Program-made: the position numbers and the translations under genes
Part shown: one piece after another, positions 17,591-26,090 of the stretch
How positions within the stretch are numbered: position 1 is the stretch's first letter
Layout: the number at the start of each line of letters is the position of its first letter
The notes under the pieces: model-generated
The model's input: the letters and a program-made list of their open reading frames with translations, nothing else
The model's database searches: none
Told to the model about the DNA's origin: nothing
Source of the DNA: Paraburkholderia bannensis
Lineage (GTDB): Bacteria; Pseudomonadota; Gammaproteobacteria; Burkholderiales; Burkholderiaceae
DNA length: 64,000 nucleotides
Assembly: GCF_014200455.1 (NCBI RefSeq)
Contig: NZ_JACHBW010000018.1
Span: 96,541 to 160,540, forward strand
Direction: 5' to 3'

Positions 17591-18364
17591 ATGTCATTCG
17601 CCCATCGCCCAACCGGCATCGCCGAAGCCGCGCCCGTTTCCGCAGCGGAACGGCAACTACGCATCGACCTGGCCGCCGCCTACCGCCTGATCGCGCTCTA
17701 CGGCTGGGACGACCTGATCTACACGCACGTTTCCGCCGCCATACCGGGCGAGCCGGGGCGCTTCCTGATCAATCCGTTCGGCCTCGCCTTCGACGAGGTG
17801 TGCGCCTCGAATCTCGTCAAGATCGACACCGAAGGCCGCATCGTCGGCAACATCGAACACCCCGTCAATGCGACCGGCTTCGCGCTGCACGCCGCCGTGC
17901 ATCTCGCGCGCGCCGACGCCCTTTGCGTGATGCATCTGCACAATACCGCGGGCATCGCCGTCTCGATCCAGCGCGACGGCCTGCTGCCTGCCTCGCAGCA
18001 TGCCCTGCGCTTTTACGGCCAACTGGCGTGGCACGACTACGAGGGCCTGGCGTTCACGCCCGCCGAAGGCGCGCGTCTGACCGCGAGCCTGGGCGACAAA
18101 CCCGCCATGCTGCTGCGCAATCACGGCACGCTCACCACCGGCCGCACCATCGCCGAAGCCTTTGTGCTGATGGCGACGCTCATCAAGGCCTGCGAGATCC
18201 AGTTGCAGGCGCTAGCAGGCGGCGTGCCGCTCGTCACGCCGCCGCCTGAAGTCTGCGCGCGCACCGCGACGCAGTTGTTCGACGGCGGCGCAATCGAAGG
18301 CGAACTCGAATGGCCCGCGCTGCTGCGCAAGCTCGATCGCCTCGACCCGTCATATCGGGACTGA
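17591..18364 (+). CDS. Class II aldolase/adducin-family protein
   Basis: 257 residues. The metal-binding class II aldolase fold is shown by the AAYRLIALYGWDDLIYTHVSAA start, LINPFGLAFDEVCASNLVKI, and zinc-ligand histidines in CVMHLHNTAG (HxH) and LLRNHGTLTTG. In characterised relatives this fold cleaves sugar phosphates or acts on hydroxy acids. The substrate is unknown. AAGGAG at 17580-17585 precedes the ATG by five bases. It lies between a urea transporter gene and a tautomerase gene and is probably cotranscribed with both. Confidence 0.92.
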   Translation: MSFAHRPTGIAEAAPVSAAERQLRIDLAAAYRLIALYGWDDLIYTHVSAAIPGEPGRFLINPFGLAFDEVCASNLVKIDTEGRIVGNIEHPVNATGFALHAAVHLARADALCVMHLHNTAGIAVSIQRDGLLPASQHALRFYGQLAWHDYEGLAFTPAEGARLTASLGDKPAMLLRNHGTLTTGRTIAEAFVLMATLIKACEIQLQALAGGVPLVTPPPEVCARTATQLFDGGAIEGELEWPALLRKLDRLDPSYRD

Positions 18365-18405
18365 ATTTGCCTGCATCGTTTTGCACTTCAACCACGGAGA
18401 TCGTC

Positions 18406-18594
18406 ATGCCCACATTCCGCGTCGAACTATTCGAAGGCCGTAGCGTCGAGAAAAAGCGCGAACTCGCCGCTGCACTCACCGAAACCACCGTCAAGGTGCT
18501 GGGCTGCGATGCCCAGTCCGTCGACATCATTTTCCACGACGTCAAACCGGAAAACTGGGCGACGGCCGGCAAGCTATGGAGCGATCCGCGCTGA
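18406..18594 (+). CDS. 4-oxalocrotonate tautomerase family protein
   Basis: 62 residues, the exact size of the 4-OT class. After Met removal Pro would be N-terminal (MPTFRVELFEGRSVEKKREL), giving the catalytic general base. SVDIIFHDV and ENWATAGKLW fit the family. It would tautomerise an enol or ketone intermediate as a hexamer. It follows the class II aldolase by 41 bp on the same strand, suggesting consecutive steps on one carbonyl compound (inference). Confidence 0.9.
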   Translation: MPTFRVELFEGRSVEKKRELAAALTETTVKVLGCDAQSVDIIFHDVKPENWATAGKLWSDPR

Positions 18595-18639
18595 TCTTCG
18601 CATGGGCAATTAGATCGTCATCCTGATTATTTATGTACG

Positions 18640-18668
18640 AAGCGCCGCGTTGCCCACGGCGCTTTTTT
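18640..18668 (+). terminator. Rho-independent terminator after the tautomerase gene
   Basis: AAGCGCCG (18640-18647) pairs with CGGCGCTT (18657-18664), followed by a run of T. It ends the urea transporter-aldolase-tautomerase transcript. Confidence 0.85.
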
Positions 18669-18729
18669 ATTCCCGAACGGTCCCGGAAAAAAATCCGGTT
18701 CGAACACCGTTTCTGCGCGCACCTGGGCC

Positions 18730-18769
18730 AATTGACGCACCATGCGCGCGCAGCTTGAAAATTGACGCA
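18730..18769. repeat. 10-bp direct repeat upstream of cioA
   Basis: AATTGACGCA occurs at 18730-18739 and 18760-18769, start to start 30 bp, about three helical turns, so both copies face the same side of the DNA. A possible activator-binding pair. Confidence 0.5.
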
Positions 18770-18790
18770 TATTGCCGCAGCGCGCATCGC

Positions 18791-18804
18791 TTGCGTTAGA
18801 TCAA
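18791..18804. promoter_or_regulatory. ANR/FNR-like site upstream of cioA
   Basis: TTGCGTTAGATCAA matches the TTGAT-N4-ATCAA anaerobic-regulator consensus in one full half-site and three of five bases of the other. Such sites near bd oxidase genes are known to link expression to low oxygen. Confidence 0.5.
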
Positions 18805-18851
18805 GTCTCGGCGACTATCGCCTCTAAATTAATCCATATCAATGCTTTAGC

Positions 18852-18881
18852 GCAGTCAATCGACACTTGACGATTGACTGC
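18852..18881. repeat. Perfect inverted repeat upstream of cioA
   Basis: GCAGTCAATCG (18852-18862) and CGATTGACTGC (18871-18881) are exact reverse complements separated by eight bases. There is no T-run. It could be an operator or an mRNA hairpin in the cioA leader. Confidence 0.6.
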
Positions 18882-19004
18882 TGCGACATGCTGGCGCATA
18901 TCGCCGCGCAGCAAAGCGCGCGCGCTTCCCCTACGCTTACGTCCATTCGCACGACGCTTCGCGCGACGGTTTCCACGTACGCTTAAGGCACATAAGGCAC
19001 CCAC

Positions 19005-20480
19005 ATGCCCCCGTCCCTCCCCGCTTTGCCTGCTATATCGGCATTCGATCTGGCCCGGCTCCAGTTCGCCTTCACGGTCTCCTTTCATATCGTCTTTCCG
19101 GCGCTGTCCATCGGACTCGCGAGTTTTATCGCGGTGCTCGAAGCGTGCTGGCTCAAGACGCGCAAACCCTTCTATAAAGAGCTCTGCCACTTCTGGTCGA
19201 AGATCTTCGCCGTGGCCTTCGGCATGGGTGTCGTCTCCGGCGTGGTGATGAGCTACGAGTTCGGCACCAACTGGGCCGGCTTTTCCTCGTTCGCCGGTCC
19301 CATCACCGGGCCGCTGCTGATGTACGAGGTCATGACCGCGTTCTTCCTGGAAGCGGGCTTCCTCGGCATCATGCTGTTCGGCTGGAACCGCGTGAGCGAG
19401 CGCGCCCACTTTGGCGCCACGCTGATGGTCGCCATCGGCACGTTGATCTCGACGTTCTGGATTCTCGCCTCCAACAGCTGGATGCAGACGCCCCAGGGCT
19501 TCAAGATCGTCGATGGCCATGTGGTGCCCACCGACTGGCTCAAGATCATCTTCAATCCATCGTTCCCGTACCGCCTCGCGCACATGGCGATTGCCGCCTT
19601 CATCGTGGCCGCGCTCGTGGTGGCCGCGACGGGCGCGTGGCACCTGCTCAAAGGCCGTCGCGATCCGGCGGTCAAGAAGATGTTCTCCATGGCGCTGGGC
19701 CTGCTGCTCGTGCTCGCGCCGGTGCAGGCCTTCGTGGGCGACGCCCACGGCCTGAATACGCGTGAATACCAACCCGCCAAGATTGCCGCGATTGAAGGCA
19801 TCTGGGACACCGAGCATGGCGGCACCGCGCTCAACCTGTTCGGCATCCCCGACATGAAAGCCGAGACCACACGCTACGCCGTGCAGGTTCCGCACCTTGG
19901 CAGCCTGATTCTCACGCATAGCTGGGACGGCGAGATTCGCGGTCTCAAGACCTTCCCGCCCGAAGATCGCCCGAATTCGACGCTGATTTTCTGGACCTTC
20001 CGCGTGATGGTTTGCTTAGGCATCCTGATGATTGTGCTGGGCGTCGCCGGCTGGTGGCTGCGCAAACGCGGCACGCTCTATGAATCGCGGCTGTTCCAGC
20101 GCTTCGCGCTGCTGATGGGCCCGACCGGGTTCATCACGCTACTGGCCGGCTGGATCACGACCGAAGCCGGCCGCCAGCCGTGGGTGGTGTATGGCGTGAT
20201 GCGCACTTCGCAGGCGGTGTCGCCGCTCACCGCGCAGCAAGTGGGCATTTCGCTGACGGCCTTCGTGTTCGTCTATTTCCTCGTGTTCGGCACCGGCATC
20301 TATTACCTGCTCAAGCTGATGCGCAAAGGCCCGGCGCTGCCGGGCGCGCCAGGGCATGGCGGCCATGAGGGCGGTGACGGCGGTGATGGCGAGCACGTTG
20401 TCGAAGCCCATCGCGCAATCGCCGCGAACCCGACCGCGCGCCGACCGATGGCCGCTGTCGACGAGCTGATCGACGCCTGA
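19005..20480 (+). CDS. cioA: Cytochrome bd-type (cyanide-insensitive) ubiquinol oxidase subunit I
   Basis: 491 residues. It oxidises quinol and reduces oxygen to water in the inner membrane. The haem-ligand His near the N-terminus is in FTVSFHIVFPALSIG. FGMGVVSGVVMSYEFGTNW, FFLEAGFLGIMLFGWNRV and ILASNSWMQTPQGF are conserved CydA segments, as are EGIWDTEHG and GRQPWVVYGVMRTSQAVSP. The quinone loop is short (FVGDAHGLNTREYQPAKIAAIEG region), as in the CIO branch, so cioA is preferred to cydA. It heads a three-gene operon behind a long control region with an ANR/FNR-like site. Confidence 0.95.
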   Translation: MPPSLPALPAISAFDLARLQFAFTVSFHIVFPALSIGLASFIAVLEACWLKTRKPFYKELCHFWSKIFAVAFGMGVVSGVVMSYEFGTNWAGFSSFAGPITGPLLMYEVMTAFFLEAGFLGIMLFGWNRVSERAHFGATLMVAIGTLISTFWILASNSWMQTPQGFKIVDGHVVPTDWLKIIFNPSFPYRLAHMAIAAFIVAALVVAATGAWHLLKGRRDPAVKKMFSMALGLLLVLAPVQAFVGDAHGLNTREYQPAKIAAIEGIWDTEHGGTALNLFGIPDMKAETTRYAVQVPHLGSLILTHSWDGEIRGLKTFPPEDRPNSTLIFWTFRVMVCLGILMIVLGVAGWWLRKRGTLYESRLFQRFALLMGPTGFITLLAGWITTEAGRQPWVVYGVMRTSQAVSPLTAQQVGISLTAFVFVYFLVFGTGIYYLLKLMRKGPALPGAPGHGGHEGGDGGDGEHVVEAHRAIAANPTARRPMAAVDELIDA

Positions 20481-20554
20481 CGCGCACGTCCATCGACTCG
20501 CAGCGACCCTTCATACGCACACAGAAACCGCACACAGAAACGAGGCAACGCAAC

Positions 20555-21559
20555 ATGGATGTCACCGTCATCTGGGCCGCGATCATCGCGCTCGGTCTTT
20601 TACTCTACGTCGTGCTGGACGGCTTCGATCTGGGCATCGGCATCGTCTTCCCCTTCTTCCCGGACGAGGAAGAACGCAACCTGATGATGAACACCGTCGC
20701 GCCCGTCTGGGACGGCAACGAAACGTGGCTCGTGCTGGGCGGCGCGGGGCTGTTCGCCGTGTTTCCCATCGTCTACTCGACGGTGCTCTCGGCGCTCTAT
20801 CTGCCGCTGATCTTCATGCTCGCGTGCCTGATCTTCCGCGGCGTGTCGTTCGAGATTCGCGCCAAGGCCAATCGCACCCGGCATCTGTGGGACCTGGCGT
20901 TCATCGGCGGCTCGACCGGCGCGGCGTTCTTCCAGGGCATCGCGCTGGGCGCCTTCCTGCAAGGCATTCCAATGCAGGACGGCCACTTCGCGGGCGACGC
21001 CTTCGGCTGGCTCACGCCGTTCAGCCTGCTTACGGGTTTCGGTCTGGTGGCAACGTACGCGCTGCTCGGCAGCTGCTGGCTGGTCGCCAAGACCGAGGGC
21101 GATCTGCAACGCCGTCTGCACAAGCTCGTATGGCCGCTCACGGTCATGCTGCTTGGCTTTATCGCGCTGGTGAGCCTGTGGACGCCGCTGCAAGATCCGT
21201 CGATCGCCAACCGCTGGTTCTACTCGGGCCTGTTCTGGCGTCTTGCGCCGGTGCCGCTGCTGGTGGTGGCCTGCGCGGTGTGGATGCGCTGGGCCGTGCA
21301 GTCGCGCCATCACAAGACGCCGTTCGTGGCCGCGCTCGCGCTCGTGCTGCTCGGCTATGTCGGCCTGCTCGTGAGCCTGTGGCCCTACGCGATCCCGCAA
21401 CACCTCACGCTCTGGGAAGCCGCCGCGCCGCGCGAAAGCCAGACCTTCACGCTAATCGGCGCATCGTTCATCCTGCCCGTCATCCTGGCGTATACGGCGC
21501 TCGGTTACTGGGTCTTCAGAGGCAAGCTCAATCATGGCGACGCTCACCACTACCACTAA
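20555..21559 (+). CDS. cioB: Cytochrome bd-type ubiquinol oxidase subunit II
   Basis: 334 residues with eight or nine membrane segments. It starts MDVTVIWAAIIALGLLLYVV and includes LDGFDLGIGIVFPFFPDEEE and NTVAPVWDGNETWLVLGGAG, the CydB signatures. It stabilises the haem sites of subunit I. The gene follows cioA by 74 bp and its C-terminal codons overlap the next small gene by 26 bp. Confidence 0.96.
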   Translation: MDVTVIWAAIIALGLLLYVVLDGFDLGIGIVFPFFPDEEERNLMMNTVAPVWDGNETWLVLGGAGLFAVFPIVYSTVLSALYLPLIFMLACLIFRGVSFEIRAKANRTRHLWDLAFIGGSTGAAFFQGIALGAFLQGIPMQDGHFAGDAFGWLTPFSLLTGFGLVATYALLGSCWLVAKTEGDLQRRLHKLVWPLTVMLLGFIALVSLWTPLQDPSIANRWFYSGLFWRLAPVPLLVVACAVWMRWAVQSRHHKTPFVAALALVLLGYVGLLVSLWPYAIPQHLTLWEAAAPRESQTFTLIGASFILPVILAYTALGYWVFRGKLNHGDAHHYH

Positions 21560-21695
21560 GTCCGGATCGACGAAGCGCGCGCTGCCCGGCTGGCTCTGGT
21601 TCGTTCTGCTGTGGTGCGGCGGCGTGGCCGGCGCGGTCTCGCTCGGTTACGCGTTCAGGATCTTCATGAACCTCACTCTGTTCGCCGTGAAATAG
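21534..21695 (+). CDS. Small bd oxidase-associated membrane protein (DUF2474-like)
   Basis: 53 residues. A short basic N-terminus (KSGSTKRALPGW) precedes one membrane helix (LWFVLLWCGGVAGAVSLGYA) and a short tail. The start ATG at 21534 lies inside the last codons of cioB, in another frame, so it is probably translated by coupling. The position and size match the DUF2474/CydX-like third subunit found with CIO-type oxidases, where it helps assemble or stabilise the enzyme. It is below the size many gene finders report. Confidence 0.85.
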   Translation: MATLTTTTKSGSTKRALPGWLWFVLLWCGGVAGAVSLGYAFRIFMNLTLFAVK

Positions 21696-21776
21696 CGCAC
21701 GCCCGTACGCCCAGCCGCACCCGACCCGCGCGCCGCGTTAGACTGTAGGCCGTCTGTAACTTCGATCATAAGAACC

Positions 21777-22568
21777 ATGCAACAGATGACCTTCATGGAA
21801 TGCGTGAAACGCGCGTGGGTGAGCGCCGGGGAAGCCGTCACGCGCATGCCCGCCGTGGTGCTGGGCGCGTTTGTCCTCTACGCCGCGCTCGGCTGGCTTG
21901 CGCTGGCTGGCAGGCCGATCCCGGGCGAAGGCGATGTGCCGTCCGCCGGGCTGATTCTGCTGGGCAACGTGGCGTCGATCTTCAACGCCCTCGTCTACCT
22001 CTGGTTCACGCTCAAGGTCTACCGCTTCGTGCTGCTCGGCGAGCTTACGGCTCCCGTCATGCCGAATGGCGCGCGTCCGATGCTGCGCATGCTGGGCCTG
22101 GGCGTGCTGATGTGTCTGTTCTTTATCGCCACCGGCGCGGGGCTCTGGCTCGCGCTGACGCCCCAGAACACGGCGAGCGAGCTCTTTCTCGCGCTGATCG
22201 TGGCGGTGATCTGGATGTTTGTCGGCGTGCGTGTGAGTCTGCTCTATCCGGCGCTGGCGATTGGCGGGCGCTTTTCGCTGGGCGCGGCGTGGCGCGATAC
22301 GCAAGGGCACTTCTGGAATCTGTTTGGCGTCTCATGCGTGGCGGCGCTGCCGCTGCTGGTGTGCGGCGTGATTGCGCTGATCGGCATGGGTCTCGCGGGC
22401 ATCTCGCCCGCTGTCGTGCAAACGCCTGGCTGGTTCATGGCGCTTGCGATCATGCAGAGCGTTGCCAACCTCGCTTTCGCGCTGCTCACCAGCACCGCGC
22501 TGGCGTGGCTTTATCGACGCTATGCGAATGCGCTGGGAACTGCGGGCGCTTCCACGCACGAGGTTTAG
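21777..22568 (+). CDS. Uncharacterised integral membrane protein
   Basis: 263 residues with about six hydrophobic segments, including VVLGAFVLYAALGWLALAG, LLGNVASIFNALVYLWF, GLGVLMCLFFIATGAGLWLAL, LILAL-type segments and VANLAFALLTSTALAWLY. A cytoplasmic-looking amphipathic N-terminus (ECVKRAWVSAGEAVTRMP) resembles proteins with repeated 'YvlB/DUF-type' membrane domains, but I cannot assign a family. It is 81 bp downstream of the oxidase operon and could be read through from it. It converges on the methyltransferase-like gene with seven bases between stops. Confidence 0.8.
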   Translation: MQQMTFMECVKRAWVSAGEAVTRMPAVVLGAFVLYAALGWLALAGRPIPGEGDVPSAGLILLGNVASIFNALVYLWFTLKVYRFVLLGELTAPVMPNGARPMLRMLGLGVLMCLFFIATGAGLWLALTPQNTASELFLALIVAVIWMFVGVRVSLLYPALAIGGRFSLGAAWRDTQGHFWNLFGVSCVAALPLLVCGVIALIGMGLAGISPAVVQTPGWFMALAIMQSVANLAFALLTSTALAWLYRRYANALGTAGASTHEV

Positions 22569-22575
22569 GCCAGCC

Positions 22576-23265
22576 TCACCATACGCCGGGCACGAACCGG
22601 TACTTCACCCGCTCCAGATACGCGCGATAGCCCGGCAGTTCCGCGGCTAGCGCGCGCTCCTCGCGCACCGCCCGCCAGCCGACGCCCGCCACCATCGCGG
22701 GAACCCACGCCAGCCCCCACCAGGATCCCAGCATCAGCGGCGTGCCCGCCAGCAGCAGGATTGCGAACGCGTACATTGGGTGGCGCACATAGGCATACGG
22801 TCCGCTGTCGCTCACCACATGGCCGCGCTCGCGCTGGATTTTCACGACCGGCGCCGCATAGCGATTGGCCGCGAACACGCCCCGCGTCGCATAGATATCG
22901 ATAAAGATCGCCACCGCGCCGCACACGCTGAGCCACGTCGGCACATGCGACCAGTGAAAGCGCACGGCGTCGAGGCCAATAAAGCACAGCCACGCGCACC
23001 ACAGCAGCGCGACCGCCATCATGAACACGCGATCCCATCCGGCCTGCTCGCGCTGCGTGAACGGCGCGAGGCGCTCGGCGAGCAAACCCGGATCGGTGCG
23101 AGCGAGCCACAGGCCGATCCACGCGCAACATACGGCCCATTCGAGCAGCCAGAGCCACGCGGCGGCCCACGCCAGCGTGCCCGCTCCGACGAACAGCAGC
23201 ACACCCTGAAACATCAGCCAGATGAAGGTTTGCGCGAAGAGCCGCGCCACCAGCGGCTTGTTCAT
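22576..23265 (-). CDS. Isoprenylcysteine carboxylmethyltransferase-like membrane protein
   Basis: 229 residues with five or more membrane segments. The C-terminal part carries the ICMT/PEMT motif: GPYAYVRHPMYAFAIL and the paired acidic residues in WRAVREERALAAELPGYRAYLERV, which bind SAM in that superfamily. Bacterial members methylate small lipids or unknown substrates. It is 60 bp downstream of the arylamine N-acetyltransferase gene on the same strand and probably shares its transcript. Confidence 0.9.
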   Translation of the reverse strand: MNKPLVARLFAQTFIWLMFQGVLLFVGAGTLAWAAAWLWLLEWAVCCAWIGLWLARTDPGLLAERLAPFTQREQAGWDRVFMMAVALLWCAWLCFIGLDAVRFHWSHVPTWLSVCGAVAIFIDIYATRGVFAANRYAAPVVKIQRERGHVVSDSGPYAYVRHPMYAFAILLLAGTPLMLGSWWGLAWVPAMVAGVGWRAVREERALAAELPGYRAYLERVKYRFVPGVW

Positions 23266-23325
23266 CGTCTCCTCCTTCGCGCCGATTTTCAGCGCCGGTC
23301 TTCAGCGCCGATAACGCGCGATACC

Positions 23326-24177
23326 TCAGCGATCGCTGCTCTGTTCGCGCCCTTCCACCCGAGCGAACAAAGCAGGCAGATCGAAACCTGCCGTGTCGAG
23401 ATTGAAGCTCTCCTGCAAGCATTGCGCGAGATCGGCCACGCTTTCCATGAAACGCTCGGTCAGACGCTGGCCGTTGGCGTCGCGCTCCGTGTAGCGATCG
23501 TTGAACAGCACGGCGCGCCACCCTTGATGCGCGATGCAAGCGATCAGGTTATCCCTGAAGAACGATTGCGGCGATGCGGATGTGTACCAGTTCGCCACTT
23601 CGTAATCGACCCATTGCGCCGGTTTGTCGTCGAAGCGATAGACGTCGAGCCACGTATCGCCGTCAAAACTTTCCAGCTTCCACTCGGTTGCATCGATCGG
23701 CGTGAGTCGCGCCGGTTCGAGCATCGTCTGCTGCACGCCGCGTTCAGCGAACGCTAGCGGCGCACTCAGCGACGCCCCACCGAATCCGACGTCCGCCAGC
23801 CATGCCTGCCCTGCTACGTGCACGCGCAGCAGCATATGCGTGCGCGGCGTGCTTGCGCCGGCCGGGTGGCCATACAACACGCGGGCCGCCATCGGCTCCA
23901 CCTCGAATCCCAGTTGCATGAGCACATGCGCGAACAAGGTGTTGTGCTCGAAGCAGTAACCGCCGCGCCGCGACTCGACCAGCTTCGCCACGACAGCGGG
24001 CAACGACACCGACACGTGGCGCGCGGCAAACGGACCGAGATTCTCGAAAGCGATCGCGCGTGGATGCAGATCATGCAAGGCGCGTAAAACATCGAGCGTC
24101 GCCTCGCGCGGGCCGTCGTAGCCGATACGGGAGAAATAATCGTTCAGATTGACCTGGCTAACCGGATGTGTGGACAT
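23326..24177 (-). CDS. nat: Arylamine N-acetyltransferase
   Basis: 283 residues, normal for bacterial NATs. The catalytic Cys is in RRGGYCFEHNTLFAHVL, the His in TPRTHMLLRVHV and the Asp in AWLADVGFGGASLSAPL, giving the Cys-His-Asp triad. It transfers acetyl from CoA to arylamines and hydrazines in the cytosol. The start MSTHPVSQVNLNDYFSRIG matches the family's NLxxYFxRIG opening. It is divergent from the iron operon; the Fur box lies about 170 bp upstream of its start. Confidence 0.95.
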   Translation of the reverse strand: MSTHPVSQVNLNDYFSRIGYDGPREATLDVLRALHDLHPRAIAFENLGPFAARHVSVSLPAVVAKLVESRRGGYCFEHNTLFAHVLMQLGFEVEPMAARVLYGHPAGASTPRTHMLLRVHVAGQAWLADVGFGGASLSAPLAFAERGVQQTMLEPARLTPIDATEWKLESFDGDTWLDVYRFDDKPAQWVDYEVANWYTSASPQSFFRDNLIACIAHQGWRAVLFNDRYTERDANGQRLTERFMESVADLAQCLQESFNLDTAGFDLPALFARVEGREQSSDR

Positions 24178-24349
24178 CGATCACCTGCGTGCAGATAAAT
24201 GAAATAACGACGTCAGAAAATGTCGTCTGAAACGGCGATTCTCGCGTTAATTCTTCATACCGTACAGCGCCATAACTGTCCGATTGTAATGATCAGGACC
24301 GCCGATGAAAGCAACGTGTAAATAAGGCGCTTACGACGCGTAATTATCG

Positions 24350-24364
24350 TGAGAATCATTCTCA
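24350..24364. promoter_or_regulatory. Fur box
   Basis: TGAGAATCATTCTCA is a perfect 7-1-7 palindrome and matches 13 of 15 bases of the TGATAATnATTATCA Fur consensus. It ends six bases before the -35 element of the promoter for the downstream iron operon. Confidence 0.85.
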
Positions 24365-24370
24365 TTTGTG

Positions 24371-24399
24371 TTGACGCTTGTATTCCCGATGAGTACGAT
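24371..24399 (+). promoter_or_regulatory. Sigma-70 promoter of the porin-peroxidase-iron ABC operon
   Basis: TTGACG (24371-24376), a 17-bp spacer, then TACGAT (24394-24399). The Fur box lies directly upstream, so Fur-Fe bound there would block polymerase. The leader to the ATG at 24494 would be about 90 bases and has no other gene. The rest of the 24178-24493 gap shows nothing else. Confidence 0.75.
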
Positions 24400-24493
24400 T
24401 GCGCCGTCTCGGAGACAAACGATTCACGCCTGCCGATAAAGCGGGCATGGAGATTCGATCCCGCTATAAAGAATTAAATAAGTAAGGAATACG

Positions 24494-25963
24494 ATGAAAC
24501 TCAACCGGTCATCCCGTTCGTTCGGACGGCGTGCGCCTGCCCTGCGCGGTCTCGCGATGTGGGCCGCCTGTGCGACTTTCGCATGCGGTGCTGCGCAAGC
24601 CCAGACGAGCAACCCCGATGCCGCGCCGGAAGCCCCCGAGGCCGATCTCTCGATCAAGGCGCAACCGACGAATTTCTGGACCGGTATCTGGTCGCGCCAG
24701 AATCTGCTTGGAGACATGGGCGGCCTGCGTCCGTGGCTCGGCAAATATGGCGTGACCTTCGAGTTGACCGAGACGAGCGAATATCTCGCGAACCTGCGCG
24801 GCGGTCTGAACCGCGGCGGCACCTATGACGGTCTCACCACCGCGACGGTGCAGGTCGATACGAGCAAGGCGCTGGGCATTCCGGGCGGCCTGTTCAATAT
24901 CAGCGCATTGCAGATTCATGGCTCCAACCTGAGCGCGAAGAATCTCGGCACGCTGAATACGGCGAGCGGCATCGAAGCGCAGGACACTACGCGTCTGTGG
25001 GAGATGTGGTACCAGCAGTCCTTCCTCGACAAGAAGCTCGACATCAAGGTCGGTCAGCAAAGTATCGACCAGGAATTCATCGCGAGCCAGTACTCGGCGC
25101 TGTTCGTCAACACGATGTTCGGCTGGCCCGCGCTGCCTTCGTACGATATGCCCTCGGGCGGCCCGGCGTATCCGCTCGCGGATCTCGGCGTGCGCGTGCG
25201 CGGCCAGATCACGCCTTCGCTTACCGGTTTGATCGGCGTATTCGATGGCGATCCGCTCGGCAACAATCCGAATAACCTTAGCGGTACGAACTTCAATCTG
25301 CACAACGGCGCACTCGTGATCGGCGAACTGCAGTACGCCATCAACCAGCCGTCGGATGGCGAACTCGTGAGCGCGGACAACCACGGGCTTCCGGGCACCT
25401 ACAAACTGGGCTTCTGGTACAACAGCAATTCGTTCGCCGACCAGCACTACGACAACACGGGGCTGTCGCTGAACAATCCGGCCACCACCGGCATCGCCGC
25501 GCAGCATCATGGCGACTACAGCATCTACGCGGTCGCCGACCAGATGATCTGGCGTCCCGATCCGGACGAGCCGCGCAGCATCGGCGTGTTCGCACGCGTG
25601 ATGGGTGCGCCGGGCGATCGCAATCTGGTGAGCTTCTCGGCCAATGCGGGCATCGTCATGAAGGCGCCGTTCAAGGGTCGCGACAACGACAGCGTCGGTC
25701 TTGCGCTCACCTATATCAAGGTCAGCAACGCAGTGCAGGACCTCGACCTGGACTACCGCAATTTCAACGCATCGCCGTATGGCGTGCGCACGCAGGAAAC
25801 CACGCTCGAAGCGACGTACCAGTACCAGGTCACGCCGTGGTGGCAATTGCAGGCCGATGCGCAATACACCTTCAATGCCGGCGCAGGCCAGAATCCGAAC
25901 GATGCGACCGCGCCGCTGCGCAACACCTTCGTGCTGGGCGTGCGCACCAACATCACGTTCTGA
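24494..25963 (+). CDS. OprB-family outer-membrane porin
   Basis: 489 residues. A signal peptide ends in GAAQAQ. The mature protein begins with an acidic, Pro-rich stretch, then WSRQNLLGDMGGLRPWLGKYGVTFELTETSEYLANLRGG, split between short blocks, as in carbohydrate-selective OprB porins. It ends TFVLGVRTNITF with a terminal Phe, as expected for Bam-assembled barrels. OprB porins pass sugars. Here it heads a Fur-controlled operon with a peroxidase and ferric ABC importer, so passage of an iron chelate or a small iron ligand is more likely (inference). TAAGGAA precedes the ATG. Confidence 0.9.
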   Translation: MKLNRSSRSFGRRAPALRGLAMWAACATFACGAAQAQTSNPDAAPEAPEADLSIKAQPTNFWTGIWSRQNLLGDMGGLRPWLGKYGVTFELTETSEYLANLRGGLNRGGTYDGLTTATVQVDTSKALGIPGGLFNISALQIHGSNLSAKNLGTLNTASGIEAQDTTRLWEMWYQQSFLDKKLDIKVGQQSIDQEFIASQYSALFVNTMFGWPALPSYDMPSGGPAYPLADLGVRVRGQITPSLTGLIGVFDGDPLGNNPNNLSGTNFNLHNGALVIGELQYAINQPSDGELVSADNHGLPGTYKLGFWYNSNSFADQHYDNTGLSLNNPATTGIAAQHHGDYSIYAVADQMIWRPDPDEPRSIGVFARVMGAPGDRNLVSFSANAGIVMKAPFKGRDNDSVGLALTYIKVSNAVQDLDLDYRNFNASPYGVRTQETTLEATYQYQVTPWWQLQADAQYTFNAGAGQNPNDATAPLRNTFVLGVRTNITF

Positions 25964-26090
25964 TATCGCGTTCCGATCGCTGCATCCGTTTATGTCCAAT
26001 ACCAAGCCCTCACGCCCTCACGCCGCACGCATCGATGCCATCAATGCCATTAATGCGATCGCGTGCCCGCGTGAGGCACGGAGAAATACC

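Larger units (their letters stand above)
18595..19004. promoter_or_regulatory. Control region upstream of the bd oxidase operon
   Basis: This 410-bp gap has no gene. It holds a terminator for the tautomerase gene at its left end, then a pair of 10-bp direct repeats (18730-18739, 18760-18769), an ANR/FNR-like site (18791-18804) and a perfect inverted repeat (18852-18881). All lie upstream of cioA and are listed separately. Confidence 0.6.
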
